From contig JAHBBC010000013.1 of assembly GCA_019915015.1 (NCBI GenBank), positions 1,054,001 through 1,118,000 of the forward strand: DNA of 64,000 nt. The letters run 5' to 3'. A program made the translations under genes and the position numbers. The DNA is from Auriscalpium vulgare (Eukaryota > Basidiomycota > Agaricomycetes > Russulales > Auriscalpiaceae). Position 1 is the first letter of the stretch, and every line of letters begins with the position of its first letter. The notes beneath the pieces are model-generated. The model searched no databases and was not told where the DNA came from. It worked only from the letters and a program-made list of their open reading frames with translations. Of the stretch, positions 10,172 to 20,268 are shown in pieces.

Positions 10172-10465
10172 GCCTTCCTTATCACAGAATTAGCGTCGCC
10201 TGTTGCGCTAGGTCGGCGTCAACTGAAGGAAGAACCCGCGCGCGACGATATCGAGCTGCGCGGAAGACGCGTGCCGCTGAAAAGAAAACAACGCCGTTGC
10301 TAAGCAAGACAGATAGGCGAAACACGCACCTTCGCATGTCGGCAGCGTTCCGCTGCGCGTGGCCGGCGGATTTTAGACAAGGCCAGTGCGTCCGGCGCTG
10401 ATCCAGTGCCCCGGCATCCCTGCGATGACGTGTCGACGTTAGAAGTGTGGCGCGGGGAGAGATTT
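10172..10465. other. Continuation of the duplicated block right of the gypsy insertion
   Basis: No gene seen. The segment near 10,215-10,290 resembles 19,565-19,600 (both contain a CCCGCG...CG(A/G)TATCGAGCTG-like stretch followed by CGGAAG), so the gypsy element landed inside a block that is also present at 19.2-19.6 kb. The rest, to the start of repeat R1 at 10,466, shows nothing I can name. Confidence 0.5.
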
Positions 10466-10560
10466 ACGATTCCCTTGAATCGTTTCTTATGTAAGCACCA
10501 GTCGCGGTTTTTGGACCCCCATGCAACTTTCATCTTCCCCCCCATATATAGCTATTTGTT
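10466..10560 (+). repeat. R1 interspersed repeat, 5' fragment (nested copy)
   Basis: Starts TTACGATTCCC and includes GAATCGTTTCTTATGTAA, a G(G/T)TTTTTGGACCCCCATGCAAC-like stretch and CATATATAG, matching the left ends of the R1 copies at 35,896 and 46,380. The matching right end of R1 is at about 13,693-13,742, so this copy appears split by later insertions. Confidence 0.6.
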
Positions 10561-10854
10561 CACACGGTCCAATTTCCTAGCAAACACAATTCCCCCTCTT
10601 CGCACTTCAAAAGACTCCCGTTTCAGACAGTATTTCGCATTTTTTAAGCTAACTAGAATAGATATGCACATAATTTCAGTGGCTCTGAAGTCAGAAGAAA
10701 ATGCTCCATAATTGCCATTTCCGGTAAATAATTCCCACGCTTGATCCCATGACGTCAGTCTCGGATGCACAGCACAAGTGCACTCGGAAACTACGTCATT
10801 CCTCTCTACTCCGGCTACTGTACTACCCGGACTCGATTACCAATCTTTTCAAAA
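10561..10854. other. AT-rich stretch with no recognisable gene
   Basis: AT-richer than the surrounding DNA. No long ORF and no clear promoter. It probably belongs to transposon-derived DNA inserted within the split R1 copy. I see nothing more specific. Confidence 0.4.
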
Positions 10855-10945
10855 CTGTTTATAACAGGAATTGAACTGCAAACCTCCAAGTTTTGAAGAC
10901 TATACAGTGCAGATACCACTAGACTACAGAGCCATTGACAATATA
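10855..10945 (-). repeat. tRNA-derived SINE head or tRNA pseudogene
   Basis: On the minus strand an A-box-like TAGTCTAGTGG is followed 49 nt later by a B-box-like AGTTCAATTCC, the spacing of an internal RNA polymerase III promoter. An acceptor stem does not form, so it is not a functional tRNA gene. The same arrangement recurs at 32,583-32,655. A second half-copy of the B-box region (TTGAACTGCAGACC on the plus strand) lies at about 11,100. Confidence 0.5.
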
Positions 10946-11112
10946 TACATCAATACATATGTTATAGACTATTCCTCTAGGCTTTTCAAAGCATCTAAGT
11001 CTGTCACCTCCCCATTCGTGCATCCAGAAATCATGTCATGTCTGAGCTCTAGCCAAAGTACTACGCGGAGTGAAGTACATATAAGTGTTTCTATCAGAAA
11101 TTGAACTGCAGA

Positions 11113-11188
11113 CCATGCCCCTGATTAATACCTGGCGGCCTGTGCAAGCATGCGAGCGAGGCCGGCCAGGTATTAATTGGGGCATGGT
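11113..11188. repeat. Near-perfect long hairpin
   Basis: Inverted repeat: the left arm starts ACCATGCCCCTGATTAATAC and the right arm ends GTATTAATTGGGGCATGGT. The arms are about 28 nt with one or two mismatches and a loop of about 20 nt. It sits immediately next to a partial B-box-like sequence. It could be the tip of a fold-back or MITE element or a recombination scar. Confidence 0.7.
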
Positions 11189-12126
11189 TGAGTCCATGTT
11201 TCACGGAGCAATGCACAATGTTGCTGAGCAAGTTCATGCACAGCGATGATGGGCACCCACATGTAGTATAGTGGTAATGTGTCAGATAGTACCAGATCCC
11301 TTGAGCGCTGAAGAGGGTACTGCAATGTGTGCGAGCGAGTGCCAGGCTCCCGAAGATGATCAGAGCGCGTCTCCGATGAGAGTAGGGAGGTGTGCAATCA
11401 GAGGTGATGGTTGGAATGCGTGATCAGTCGGAGAATCATCAACGAGGGGTTGGAGGAGAGGATGTGTGTTGCAAGCAACTGGGAACGACTGCACACTGCA
11501 CTGTGTGCACAATCATCGAAATATGGTCAGAACAACAGAGAGGAGTGCAGACAACAACACTGAACCATTGCACTCATGTGACTAGTCAGAAGAGCAAGGG
11601 CAATGGTTGGAAGACTAGGATGAGTAGTGCGACACGAGCGAGGGTGCAATCACTGCGGGACGAGAGCAATGCAACTGTAATAGCCGGTGTCGCAAGACAG
11701 TCAGAGCAACGTAGAGCTCGCACAACGGCTAATGGGATGACGATGGGACAAGATGAGACCCAGGAGAATAATAAGCTGACTGTGAGACAACTGTGACAGT
11801 TGTGTCACTGACATGTTGGATATCCTACTTATATTGTTCTCTTCCTACTCTTGTGATACCTTTGAATACCTTTGATTGCAACCCCACAGTGTTACTGGTT
11901 CCTTAGTCTGTATTTGTATTTACGCACCGCGGTTGCTTACTTAATATCATCCTTCTTGCCTTACACCCTCACCCAGCGTACTTCATTGAGACACTCCGAA
12001 AGTACACATGAGGGATTAGGCATAGGACCCAGCTTCCTCGAGAGACAACGCCTGTCTCTCGTACCACTCACACATCCCGTCGTTCTGAAAGGACGACTCC
12101 CGGACAGCTACATGTTGCCTTGCCCG
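11189..12126. other. Region without a recognised gene, left flank of the miniature LTR element
   Basis: A 134-codon open frame at 11,392-11,796 (+) is low-complexity (many Q, T, R) and resembles nothing I know, so I do not call it a gene. A TGTTGGATATCC at 11,812 recalls the LTR start of copia-type elements, but no partner end was found. Confidence 0.4.
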
Positions 12127-12131
12127 GACGA

Positions 12132-12347
12132 TGTTGGAATATCACGTGCATGTCGAGCTCAACGCCGCACCGGCATCTTCCGGGTACTGTACAGTACATA
12201 CGAACCTTATTCCGTGGACATGTAGCTAGCTCTTTTGCTACGATATCCCTTACGGATTACGCCCAGCTTCGTATACGCTACCCGGCGCTAATTCGAATAT
12301 CCTTCGTTGTCCCTCATCGTCCTTGTGCGTGGAGCCGATCCTCAACA
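12132..12347 (+). repeat. Left LTR of the miniature element (216 bp)
   Basis: Begins TGTTGGAATATC and ends GATCCTCAACA. By eye it is identical to 13,008-13,223. Confidence 0.92.
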
Positions 12348-13007
12348 TAATCCGTCTACCTTGGTCGTTGGGAATATCGACCGGCCTCTTGCCTTGACAG
12401 TGGACACCGGCTGTCCTGTCTCAGCCGTGCATTGTGGGCACGTAACTGGACCTCGTGCCGCAGCGCCTTCGCGTAACCGAACCTCGCGTCGTAGCCCAGG
12501 TGGGCATAACACTTGTCTCGTCATTGGGCCTTAAATCCCTTCCCCCTTCTTCGACGCTCCTTTCCGATTCCCCCCCTCACTCGATGTTCCGCCGTCCTCG
12601 CTGTCGTCGTCATCCGTTGTCCGCGCTACGGGACATGAGGCTCACGCCTCACAGAGCATCGTCTGCTCTCGAGATAGGTGGCATCCAGCCACACAGAGAG
12701 AGTCCGGCTTCGGGGCTTTAGGTGTGCAATTGCATCACCGAGTGGTTGGTTGGCTGGCAGGGAGATGAAGACATGGGCTTGGAAGTTGGTCAGGTTGGAC
12801 AGGCTGGAAGTGCGTCCAGAGCCAGGGAGTGGCAGGATCAGTCCAGGAGTTGGGTCAGGCGCTAGGATCTCCTACTGTCTGGGGTTACTAGGCATGTCAT
12901 CATCTTCTATCTCTTCCTTCTGCTGTTATGCTTTTCCCATCCCCCTTTGAATCCCCCTTCCCATTTTCTGTCCCTGTTTCCTGTTGGCGTTTTCGCTCGA
13001 GGGAGTG

Positions 13008-13223
13008 TGTTGGAATATCACGTGCATGTCGAGCTCAACGCCGCACCGGCATCTTCCGGGTACTGTACAGTACATACGAACCTTATTCCGTGGACATGTA
13101 GCTAGCTCTTTTGCTACGATATCCCTTACGGATTACGCCCAGCTTCGTATACGCTACCCGGCGCTAATTCGAATATCCTTCGTTGTCCCTCATCGTCCTT
13201 GTGCGTGGAGCCGATCCTCAACA
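13008..13223 (+). repeat. Right LTR of the miniature element (216 bp)
   Basis: Identical to 12,132-12,347 by eye. Followed at once by GACGA, the second half of the target duplication. Confidence 0.92.
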
Positions 13224-13228
13224 GACGA

Positions 13229-13692
13229 CATGTCGCGTCACTGAATAGGTGACCCCATCGCCCCCAGTTGCTCACTTGGACGGCTCTACGTTCCATCCAA
13301 TCTCACGACATCTGTGACAAGTGGTTGGAACTCTGGTCCAAGCTTGCGAGCATTTGGAGAGACTAATCGGATGGTCGGAACACTGCTGTGCGATGCTGCG
13401 ACTCTGAAATTGTGTGAATGTTGACTTGTCAAAAGTGCGAAAATTGGCGAACGATTGCCTCGTAGCGCAGAGCGAGGAGTATCAGGGCTACCCATGATGC
13501 CACAGATTGAACTTTAGATATGACTGAGACAGGTCAATCTTTCACTTGCATATCACTACCTTCAACACCATTCACTATTCTCAGTACATGCAGACTCTCT
13601 ACTGCATTTCAAACTTCCATCAAGTAGAGGTTGTAGCCGCAGCAAATGGATACTAACATTAACTACATAATGATATTCACAGACCATTAGAA
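13229..13692. other. Intergenic, no gene seen
   Basis: Right flank of the miniature LTR element. No coding signal. It most likely belongs to the mobile DNA that splits the R1 repeat. Confidence 0.4.
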
Positions 13693-13742
13693 ATGGAATC
13701 GTACCTGCCGTGCTTAGCACCGGCCCACTACCAGCAAGTGAG
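13693..13742 (+). repeat. R1 interspersed repeat, 3' end (nested copy)
   Basis: GGAATCGTACC(T)GCCGTGCT, then a CACCGGCCCACT(A/C)CCAGCAAGT-like end, matches the right ends of R1 at 36,460-36,506 and 46,884-46,932. With 10,466-10,560 it brackets about 3.2 kb of inserted DNA. Confidence 0.6.
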
Positions 13743-14386
13743 CTGCACGACTTATGGTCGCTTGAAAATGCTCACCGCGGACTCAAGGCCTTCGTTGGAT
13801 TCACTGGCACCGAGCGCGATGTTGAGTGCTTTCATGGACGCAAGGGTCCGCAATGACTCGGATGGCAGCGGCCTTGTCCGTGCCGGGCGTTGTTTGCTCG
13901 AAGCAAACAACGGGCCGCAGTGCCCGGGTGCGCCCTTCATCTTTTACTACCACCAAGCTCTGAAGTTCTGCGCTCATCCTGCCACTCTGCAGCTGAATCT
14001 GTTTGCCTCTATCTGCTGCCATGACCCCGTATCATGCCTGACTGCCTCGAAACTCGAAGCTCCCGCATCGCTGCATTAGCTCTGGCTGCTACTCTCCTTG
14101 CACCACGTCCGCTGGCCCGATTCCTGTTGAACCGATGGGACTGCCGAAAAACAAGACGATAATCCAACGACATATTCCTGCACGCCTACAGACAGGATAC
14201 GTGGTTTACAAGGAGGACGTGGGCGCGACGCCGTGGAGGGCCACAGCTAGTGCGTAACGACGTTTTCTGTATACTACCTGGGCACGCTCTGACCCGCCAA
14301 CGTCTAGCAGATGGGCACAGCACATGACCCCCAAGTATCTTATAAAGGCTGCACGCCACGTCCTCCTCTCGCATACCCAGCTCACG
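13743..14386 (+). promoter_or_regulatory. Duplicated upstream region with TATA box (copy 1)
   Basis: Collinear with 19,690-20,268: both contain a (T/C)TTGAA(A/G)ATGCT(C/T)ACCGC segment, a GCGGGCGTTGTTTG hairpin-like stretch (TTGTTTGCTCGAAGCAAACAA here), a GACTCGCCAACGT-like stretch and then the TATA box. The TATA box CTTATAAAGG is at 14,338-14,347, about 45 nt before the ATG at 14,387. The conserved spacing supports this ATG rather than the in-frame ATG at 14,324, which lies upstream of the TATA box. Confidence 0.7.
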
Positions 14387-15280
14387 ATGAGCAGCTCCCG
14401 TCCATCTCGATCGCGCAGCCACCAGCCTGAGAATCTATCCACCGCCCACCGCAGGACCTTCGAGCCCGCCGCGCTGGCGTCCAACAACCCGACAACGCAG
14501 GTTCGAGGGCGCGAACTGCAGACTTGCGAGAAGATCGAAGCAACGCGCACATCGCCCTCGACTCCGCCAACTGCCCGTGCGTACGCGAGTCTGCTCGCCA
14601 GCACTACCACTCTGCCCGGCTGCGGACCTACCGCAAACACCAAATCGGAGGTTGTCGATGCACGTAATTCTTGGGAAAGCTTTGAATATCTTGTACGCTT
14701 TTTCGACGATGCAACATCGCGCACGCCCCCCTCGGTTCCGCCACCCCCATACAATCAGGGGACTTTTGTCATACAGACCTCGTCGCCCTCGCACCGGGGC
14801 GTGCACACGCCGACCAGCGCACATGTGACAGCCATGGGTACAACGCCCTGGGTATTCCGGCCAGTTAAACATAGGCGACTTGTCCAGCCTGACACTGGGC
14901 GTAGCAGCGCGGACCATCCGCACCCCGCCAGTGCACCCTACGATCCTCTCTACGCACGTATCGCCGCAACTTGCGATAGAACAAGGCCGTGACGCTTCGT
15001 ATTCGCCTTCCGACCCAGGTCGTCAGGTTTCGACTTCGAACTTGTTCAGGGTGAGGATAGGGAAATTACAGGGCGGCACGGGGTGCTTGTGACTGGCTGG
15101 TTGAAGCCTGAGGGTGGTGTGTCTGTGACTGGTCGGCCGCGTAAGACATTTATTTATCCTGGCTCGATGACAGTGCGGGAGCTCCTCCTGTCATGTCCTA
15201 CAGACCGCGCGGGGGTCGTCATATATCCCCTGAAGAGGGAACCGTGGTGGAAACCGTGTCCGGCGCTTTTGTATAAGTAG
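14387..15280 (+). pseudogene. C-x-F family member with an in-frame TGA at the conserved Cys codon
   Basis: One continuous frame of 298 codons interrupted by a single stop, TGA at 14,990-14,992. Codons 1-201 encode the Ser/Pro/Thr-rich N-terminus (starts M-S-S-S-R-P-S-R-S). After the stop the same frame continues R-F-V-F-A-F, an S-G-F-D-F-E-L strand, and late G-V-V-I-Y-P, ending at TAG 15,278-15,280. In intact relatives this position reads C-x-F (C-Q-F, C-S-F, C-K-F), so the TGA stands where TGC or TGT is expected. Either a one-base nonsense mutation has inactivated the gene or the stop is read through. The promoter block is shared with the gene at 20,269. Confidence 0.65.
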
Positions 15281-16117
15281 TACATTGTAGACGGATGTCG
15301 TTTCTGATGTTCAGGCGTGTCTATTGTGAATCCGTGGTTGCCTTCGGCACCCTAGGCGTGAAAATATGCACCACATACTGCGCTAATCTGAGGTCCACAC
15401 CGGAGCAGCAGTGTATCGGTGCAATGAGATAGTCATATAGTAGCGGACGGCGAGGATGGCGGGTCGTCGCGTTCCGCATAATATCCGAGTAGGCATGGCT
15501 TGATGAGGGAGCTGTGATTTACCAGCCTTACTGACGGTCAAGATGTGACTGCGACTCGGAGAGCCATCATTCACAGTGCGAGCGTCGGAAGCGCAACCGG
15601 CGGCCGTGTTGTTTGGTGCCGCGCCAAACATCCCAGCGGAGCTCCGAGTCCGAGATGCCAATGTGTAACGTTCAACATGACTCTGTGCTAGCTCAAGCGC
15701 TACGCAGGTCACTATCGTCCTACGTGATGCGAAAGCGGGGTCAGATGAGGGAAGTCGTCGACGTCTCGGGCCCGGGTTCAGCTGCAGTGATGGCCTCTAG
15801 GTCTCTCTAGGTGCGTCTTATATCGGATTTGCCACACGATATTACACTCACATAACCTGTACTCCCGTCGTCAGGGTCTATTTTATCCGCATTCTGAAGA
15901 GATCCGGAGACATGCGTCACGACAGACATGCGCCACGACAACGTGGCCCCCACGACGCTAGCCACCGCGACGAGACGTTGTGCTCCGCCTGTCCGGCGTC
16001 CTACAAAACGCTCAAACCTATTGTATGTTACGTATGAGAAACAAACCACACGTATGTCTCACGCATGAGTAACGAAGCGCACGCATCAATCGTGCCTTGT
16101 ATTTTACAGGCACCTCT
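15281..16117. other. Intergenic, no gene seen
   Basis: No convincing ORF on either strand; the open frames are short and uneven. The last part forms the promoter of the gene at 16,174. Confidence 0.4.
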
Positions 16118-16127
16118 GACCTATATA
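16118..16127 (+). promoter_or_regulatory. TATA box of the gene at 16,174
   Basis: CCTATATAAACACC at about 16,118-16,130, roughly 50 nt before the ATG. The same placement is seen before other members of this family. Confidence 0.65.
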
Positions 16128-16173
16128 AACACCTTCAACTGCCTGAGCGTGCCATCCACTCCAAAGCACACAG

Positions 16174-16914
16174 ATGGCCAATGCACGCCCAGCACCAGTC
16201 GAAAATCTGCCCATCCTCTCTCGTCAAGCTTCACCAGAGACGGCGACCACCGAGTCGCCGCACTCAACCGACGGGACCAGTGACCCCAGCAGTGCTGGTC
16301 CAAATGTCGCGGACGTCCCTTTGTCTTCATCACTTTCCACGCACAACCTTTCTACTAGGCAGTCCGCCCGTCTTGCGTCCCCTGGGGCATCGGCCCTCGG
16401 CACAGTCCTCTCCTCTGGCCCACCCACGGCCCCGACAACGGTGGAAGAACGCCCATCCCACTACGCCATCACGCCCGAGCTTGTCGGGCACTCCGCATCT
16501 CACGTGGCACAAAACGCACTCCCGCGCGTTGCATTTCTTCCGAACCCGGACCCCACGCCGTCCTATGTTTCGCAGCCTACCGTCGAGGAACCAGACTACA
16601 ACAACATCTTTTGGCACACCTCCGCTCTGCTCCGTAAATTCGAGTCGTGCAAGTTTAATGCATCTGCCACCGCCGCCGGCCCCGACAATTTTTTCTTTCA
16701 GTTTTGCTGCAGGGTGAAGCACGGAAAGGGACTGTTTACAATCTCGGCTCGTTCTGGCATCAGGCAGGCAAACGCTTCCCTCGCCCTGCATCACGAGAAC
16801 GCCATCGAGAGCCTGAAGGATCAGATGAGCGGAAGAAAAGGCAAGTGGTATGTCGGGACTGTGGTGTTGCCCGCGGTGGAGGGTATCCGGAGCGATCTTA
16901 TGCAGGAGCGTTGA
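16174..16914 (+). CDS. C-x-F family protein, intact (246 aa)
   Basis: Uncharacterised protein. Residues 1-145 are rich in Ser, Pro, Thr and Ala with no predicted fold by eye. The C-terminal module starts with a helix (A-L-L-R-K-F-E-S), then C159-K-F161, the F-F-F-Q-F strand at 173-177, a middle helical stretch (A-I-E-S-L-K-D-Q-M), and the G-T-V-V-L-P strand at 228-233 before a short tail. There is no signal peptide or membrane segment. The ATG is chosen because it is the first after the TATA box at 16,118. A repeat block (17,230-18,200) follows downstream, as for other members. Function unknown. Confidence 0.75.
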   Translation: MANARPAPVENLPILSRQASPETATTESPHSTDGTSDPSSAGPNVADVPLSSSLSTHNLSTRQSARLASPGASALGTVLSSGPPTAPTTVEERPSHYAITPELVGHSASHVAQNALPRVAFLPNPDPTPSYVSQPTVEEPDYNNIFWHTSALLRKFESCKFNASATAAGPDNFFFQFCCRVKHGKGLFTISARSGIRQANASLALHHENAIESLKDQMSGRKGKWYVGTVVLPAVEGIRSDLMQER

Positions 16915-17229
16915 CAAATTTAGTGTGGAAGTCCTAGTACGCATGCAATTATGGACATAGTAGCTGGTGTGATGTGATGCACGCCTCATTTTCATCTGCA
17001 TACCTCATTTTTCTCGCATACCTCTTCCTATACATCACGCAGGGATGCGGCGTGGGGATGGTGTGAACGTGGGGCTGGGGTGAGCATGGGGCAGGTGTGA
17101 GCATGGGGCAGGTGTGAGCATGGGCAAAGACAAACAGGAAGTCCGTCGACACCATGCCTCACGGCTCACGCATATGGCCGCACAGCACACCCACGAAAAT
17201 CAATCAAACACAATTGTAATTCACCGTAA
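16915..17229. repeat. 3' flank with a small minisatellite
   Basis: At about 17,070-17,125 the motif GTGTGAGCATGGGGCAG (17 bp) is repeated about three times in tandem. No gene seen in the rest. Confidence 0.6.
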
Positions 17230-18200
17230 CCGACCGGCAGCAGCACCGCCCGCCGCACGCCTCAGCTCCTCATCCAGTACATCTCGAAGCAGAGCGCAGG
17301 CTTCCTTCTTCTTCTTCCGATCCGACATATGCCGCAAATTGCCTGCAAAGATAGCGTGTATGCCGCCTCGTCTGCGCAATAGCCTCAAGAAGCTTGATGC
17401 GATCGGGCTGGCGCACGGTCTTGATGATGATGATGAGCTGGAATACGCGCATCACGATGAGAGATGGACATGCATCGAGAAGGGCGCATACGCACGCGAT
17501 GGCCTTTCATATTCTTATTGTGAAGGCAAGCTAAGAGGAGTTGGGGAGGAAAGGATAGCGCCTACGGCCAGTGCGAAGTCGGCCGTCTTCCATTATAGAG
17601 GGAGGGTTCACGCTTTTCGAGCACGAGATCACAAGACACGGGTGCATAGAGTCCCAGAGGGTCCTGCAGATGTTAACAGGGAATGCTGATGGTCAGCGAT
17701 GCGAGCGAGGAATACGACGCTCGCGACGTACCGAGCACCATTTTCTTAGCCGTCGAACGCCATGAGCGCTTGAGCCCATCGCCCTGCTACCCACGTCCTC
17801 TAATTGAAAGTGTTTGACCACTGCGACTTGCTGCGAGGCGAGTGTCCAGAGAGAAGAGAGAAAATGTAGCTGTCGACGAGAGGAAGGAGAGACGGGCGCT
17901 AAGTCCTGGGCGGCCGGCGCCGGCGCCTGACACACGCGCAAACCGGCTCCCGCTTGTCTTCTCAGTCTCAGATTCCCTCGGCGTCGCTCGTGTCTTGTAG
18001 TGCTTCAGGCCAGCTGGCTCGACAACTGAAGTGCGCTGTCGTCGCTGTGGACCATGTGCCGACAGCTAGAAGAATTTCGCCCACCCCGCACGCTATGGCC
18101 CTTGCACATCACCATGCTCGGACGTTGCTCTCGCAGCGTAAGACTGTGAATTTTCATTGTTCGTTAGAGTCACTGACGGCGCTGACTGGGCATGCCTGAG
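17230..18200. repeat. Downstream repeat block, copy A
   Basis: About 0.95-kb block shared with copies B (21,300-22,120), C (22,121-22,950) and D (29,280-30,200). Landmarks are a GCCGCCTCGT(C/T)TGCGC stretch, GAGCACGAGATCACAAG at 17,619-17,635, ATGGTCAGCGATG, and a GACAGCTAGAAGAA...CCGCACGCTATGG stretch near 18,060-18,100. No conserved reading frame spans the copies, so I treat it as a non-coding repeat. Confidence 0.65.
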
Positions 18201-19229
18201 ACGGCATGGCAGATGCTACATAGGTCCTCTAAAGGATAGAACAGACCTGAGGTGGTCGATGTCTTCACTATTGCAGATTCTTCGGGCGAGATCGGAGACG
18301 GCCGGCCTATGCGACGAGTCCAGCGGCCCGGCGCCGGCGTTGTCAAGCCAAACACTGGCAACGGCCAAAATTCTCGCTGCAGCGTCGCCCATCGACTCTC
18401 GGCGACCCCACGACCAACCAATCGCTCATCGCTTTCCTGAGTGGGATCTACTCTCATGCACGTCGACGTCACCCAGCTCTGCGACATCTAAGCTTGGGGT
18501 CTAATCCCCTGCTCGCCCCTTGCACTCCGTGGGCATGACATTGATTGAGGATTCGCCGCCTCCCATCTGCATCTGACTTACTTATACTACCTACCTGACA
18601 GGCCTGGCGATTTGACTGGGCGTCAGGAGCTCTCGGTTATACGTGCTGCTCGGTGCGTTGCATACAGTGACTGCCCGTCCGACAGCTTGCTAATACGAAC
18701 GTTCTAGTTGGTCACCCCCACAAAGCCAAGCAACCATTGCGCACTCAGGTTAGGCGTGTACGCTTCTGACTGGGCGAAATTCATGGACGGAAGGATAGGC
18801 ATTGACCATGTTGGTACAAAGATCGGATGCTGGTCGGTGCGTCGCACATACTAGCAGGTCTACCGTTCGTTCACGTCTTTTCGAAGCATATGTCCCATAT
18901 CCGGCCTCTTTTGAACTCCTCTACGTTTATATTCCCCGCCATGTGCGATTTCCATCATCCCGATTTGCCGATGCCCAACCGGCCAGCGTCTCTGTGACCG
19001 TCTACGGCGTCCTGCCCTCAAGATGTTGGCCTTGGTATTTGTAGCCATCAGTCGAGAGTTGATGCAGGGGCCATGGCGACGGATTGTTTCCGCAACATCG
19101 TTGACTGGGATGTGGCACAGGTATTGTTCTGGAACAGGCACAGTCTCTAGCCGGTGGCACACATGCCGTTTTGTGTAACCTGTCTTGTTGACGTCCGCGT
19201 GTGCTCAGGAATATGCGGCATACCTTATT
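18201..19229. other. Intergenic, no gene recognised
   Basis: Short ORFs only, none with a recognisable domain. I see no repeat or RNA gene here. Confidence 0.4.
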
Positions 19230-20268
19230 GCGAGAAGGACGTGGCGCGCAGCGCCCAGTAGAGTTTGAGATGGAGACAATAGAGTTTGGCGGCCCTGACG
19301 AGGACGCCTCGCGGCAATGAAGCTGTGCACATTCCTCGTACGAAAAGAAGGCGAGTACTTGGGCCACTGCTGGGCGACGAAGCGGGCTGGATGTTGCTGG
19401 TGTTGTCGCGAAGCGTCTCGCGTGCGAGGGCCCACACAGTAATTATGATTATTTTTGAACGTAGGCTCGAGTTACAAGACTGGAAAACGAATGCCGATTT
19501 CAGTACCCCCAGAATTTGCGCCGCCTCTTACGCTATACCGAGCATGTCAACTATGTAGAGAGAGCCCGCGTGCGGTGATGTCGAGCTGAGCGGAAGCGCT
19601 TCGTTTTCCGCACTGGCAGATTCCGTTGACCAATCGATCACCAAGCCAAACACATACATACGGTCCGTGCCTTCGAGTTCTAGCCAATGGCGGTCCAAGA
19701 CTACGGCCACTTGAAGATGCTTACCGCAGACAATACCAGTCCTTGTGCTGGCTCCAGAACCCCGCGCGCTGACATCATGATGCCGACAGCAACTCGTCCG
19801 CGCGGGCGTTGTTTGTTCGAATCAAACAACGCCGGGGCCGCACTTTTTGCTCTGCGGCAGGCCTGCCGCTCTGTCTACTTTCGCCTAGTCTCCGCCGCCA
19901 TGATCACATTCATGACTGCTTCCTTGAAGCTCCCATTTTCCACGTCACTGCATTGGCTCAGGCTGCTCTATCCTTGCCCCAACGCCCGCTGGTCTCGAAC
20001 TAAACAACAAGACAATAATTAAAGACGTATTGCTGCACGACGACAGACACGATACGTAGCGACCAGAGTCTACGCGGACGCGTCGGCTATGGAGGGCCGC
20101 AGCTGGTGCGTAACGACATCGTTCTGTTTCATATACCACACACTACATGGGCGCAGCGGCACTCTGACTCGCCAACGTTTAGCAGGTGTGGCGCACACGG
20201 CATGATCCCCAACATATAAATAGCTGCACGTCATAGCTTCCTCTCGCCTACCCGGGCCCCAACTCACG
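19230..20268 (+). promoter_or_regulatory. Duplicated block and upstream region with TATA box (copy 2)
   Basis: 19,230-19,620 matches 3,740-4,070 plus 10,172-10,300. 19,690-20,268 matches 13,730-14,386, including the TTGTTTGTTCGAATCAAACAA palindromic stretch near 19,808. ACATATAAATAGC at about 20,213-20,225 is the TATA box, about 50 nt before the ATG at 20,269. This copy is uninterrupted, so it shows the arrangement before the gypsy, R1 and miniature-LTR insertions in copy 1. Confidence 0.65.

Larger units (their letters stand above)
12132..13223 (+). mobile_element. Miniature LTR-flanked (TRIM-like) non-autonomous element
   Basis: 1,092-bp element bounded by two 216-bp direct repeats that read as identical (12,132-12,347 and 13,008-13,223), each with TGTTGG...CAACA ends. 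A perfect 5-bp target duplication GACGA lies at 12,127-12,131 and 13,224-13,228. The 660-bp interior has no gag or pol homology that I can see. The left LTR is followed by TAATCCGTC and the right one preceded by CGAGGGAGTG, a weak purine tract. Orientation is assumed from the TG...CA ends and is uncertain. Terminal repeats, target duplication and lack of coding capacity are the definition of a TRIM/SMART element, mobilised in trans by an autonomous relative. Confidence 0.9.

Noticed and set aside
11392..11796. 134-codon ORF (+)
   Set aside because: Low-complexity Q/T/R-rich, no promoter, no relative in the window; probably a chance frame in repeat DNA.
12370..12430. T-V-D-T-G-C motif in the miniature LTR element, like an aspartic protease D-T-G
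   Set aside because: The surrounding residues do not fit a retropepsin and the frame starts inside the LTR; a three-residue match is not evidence.
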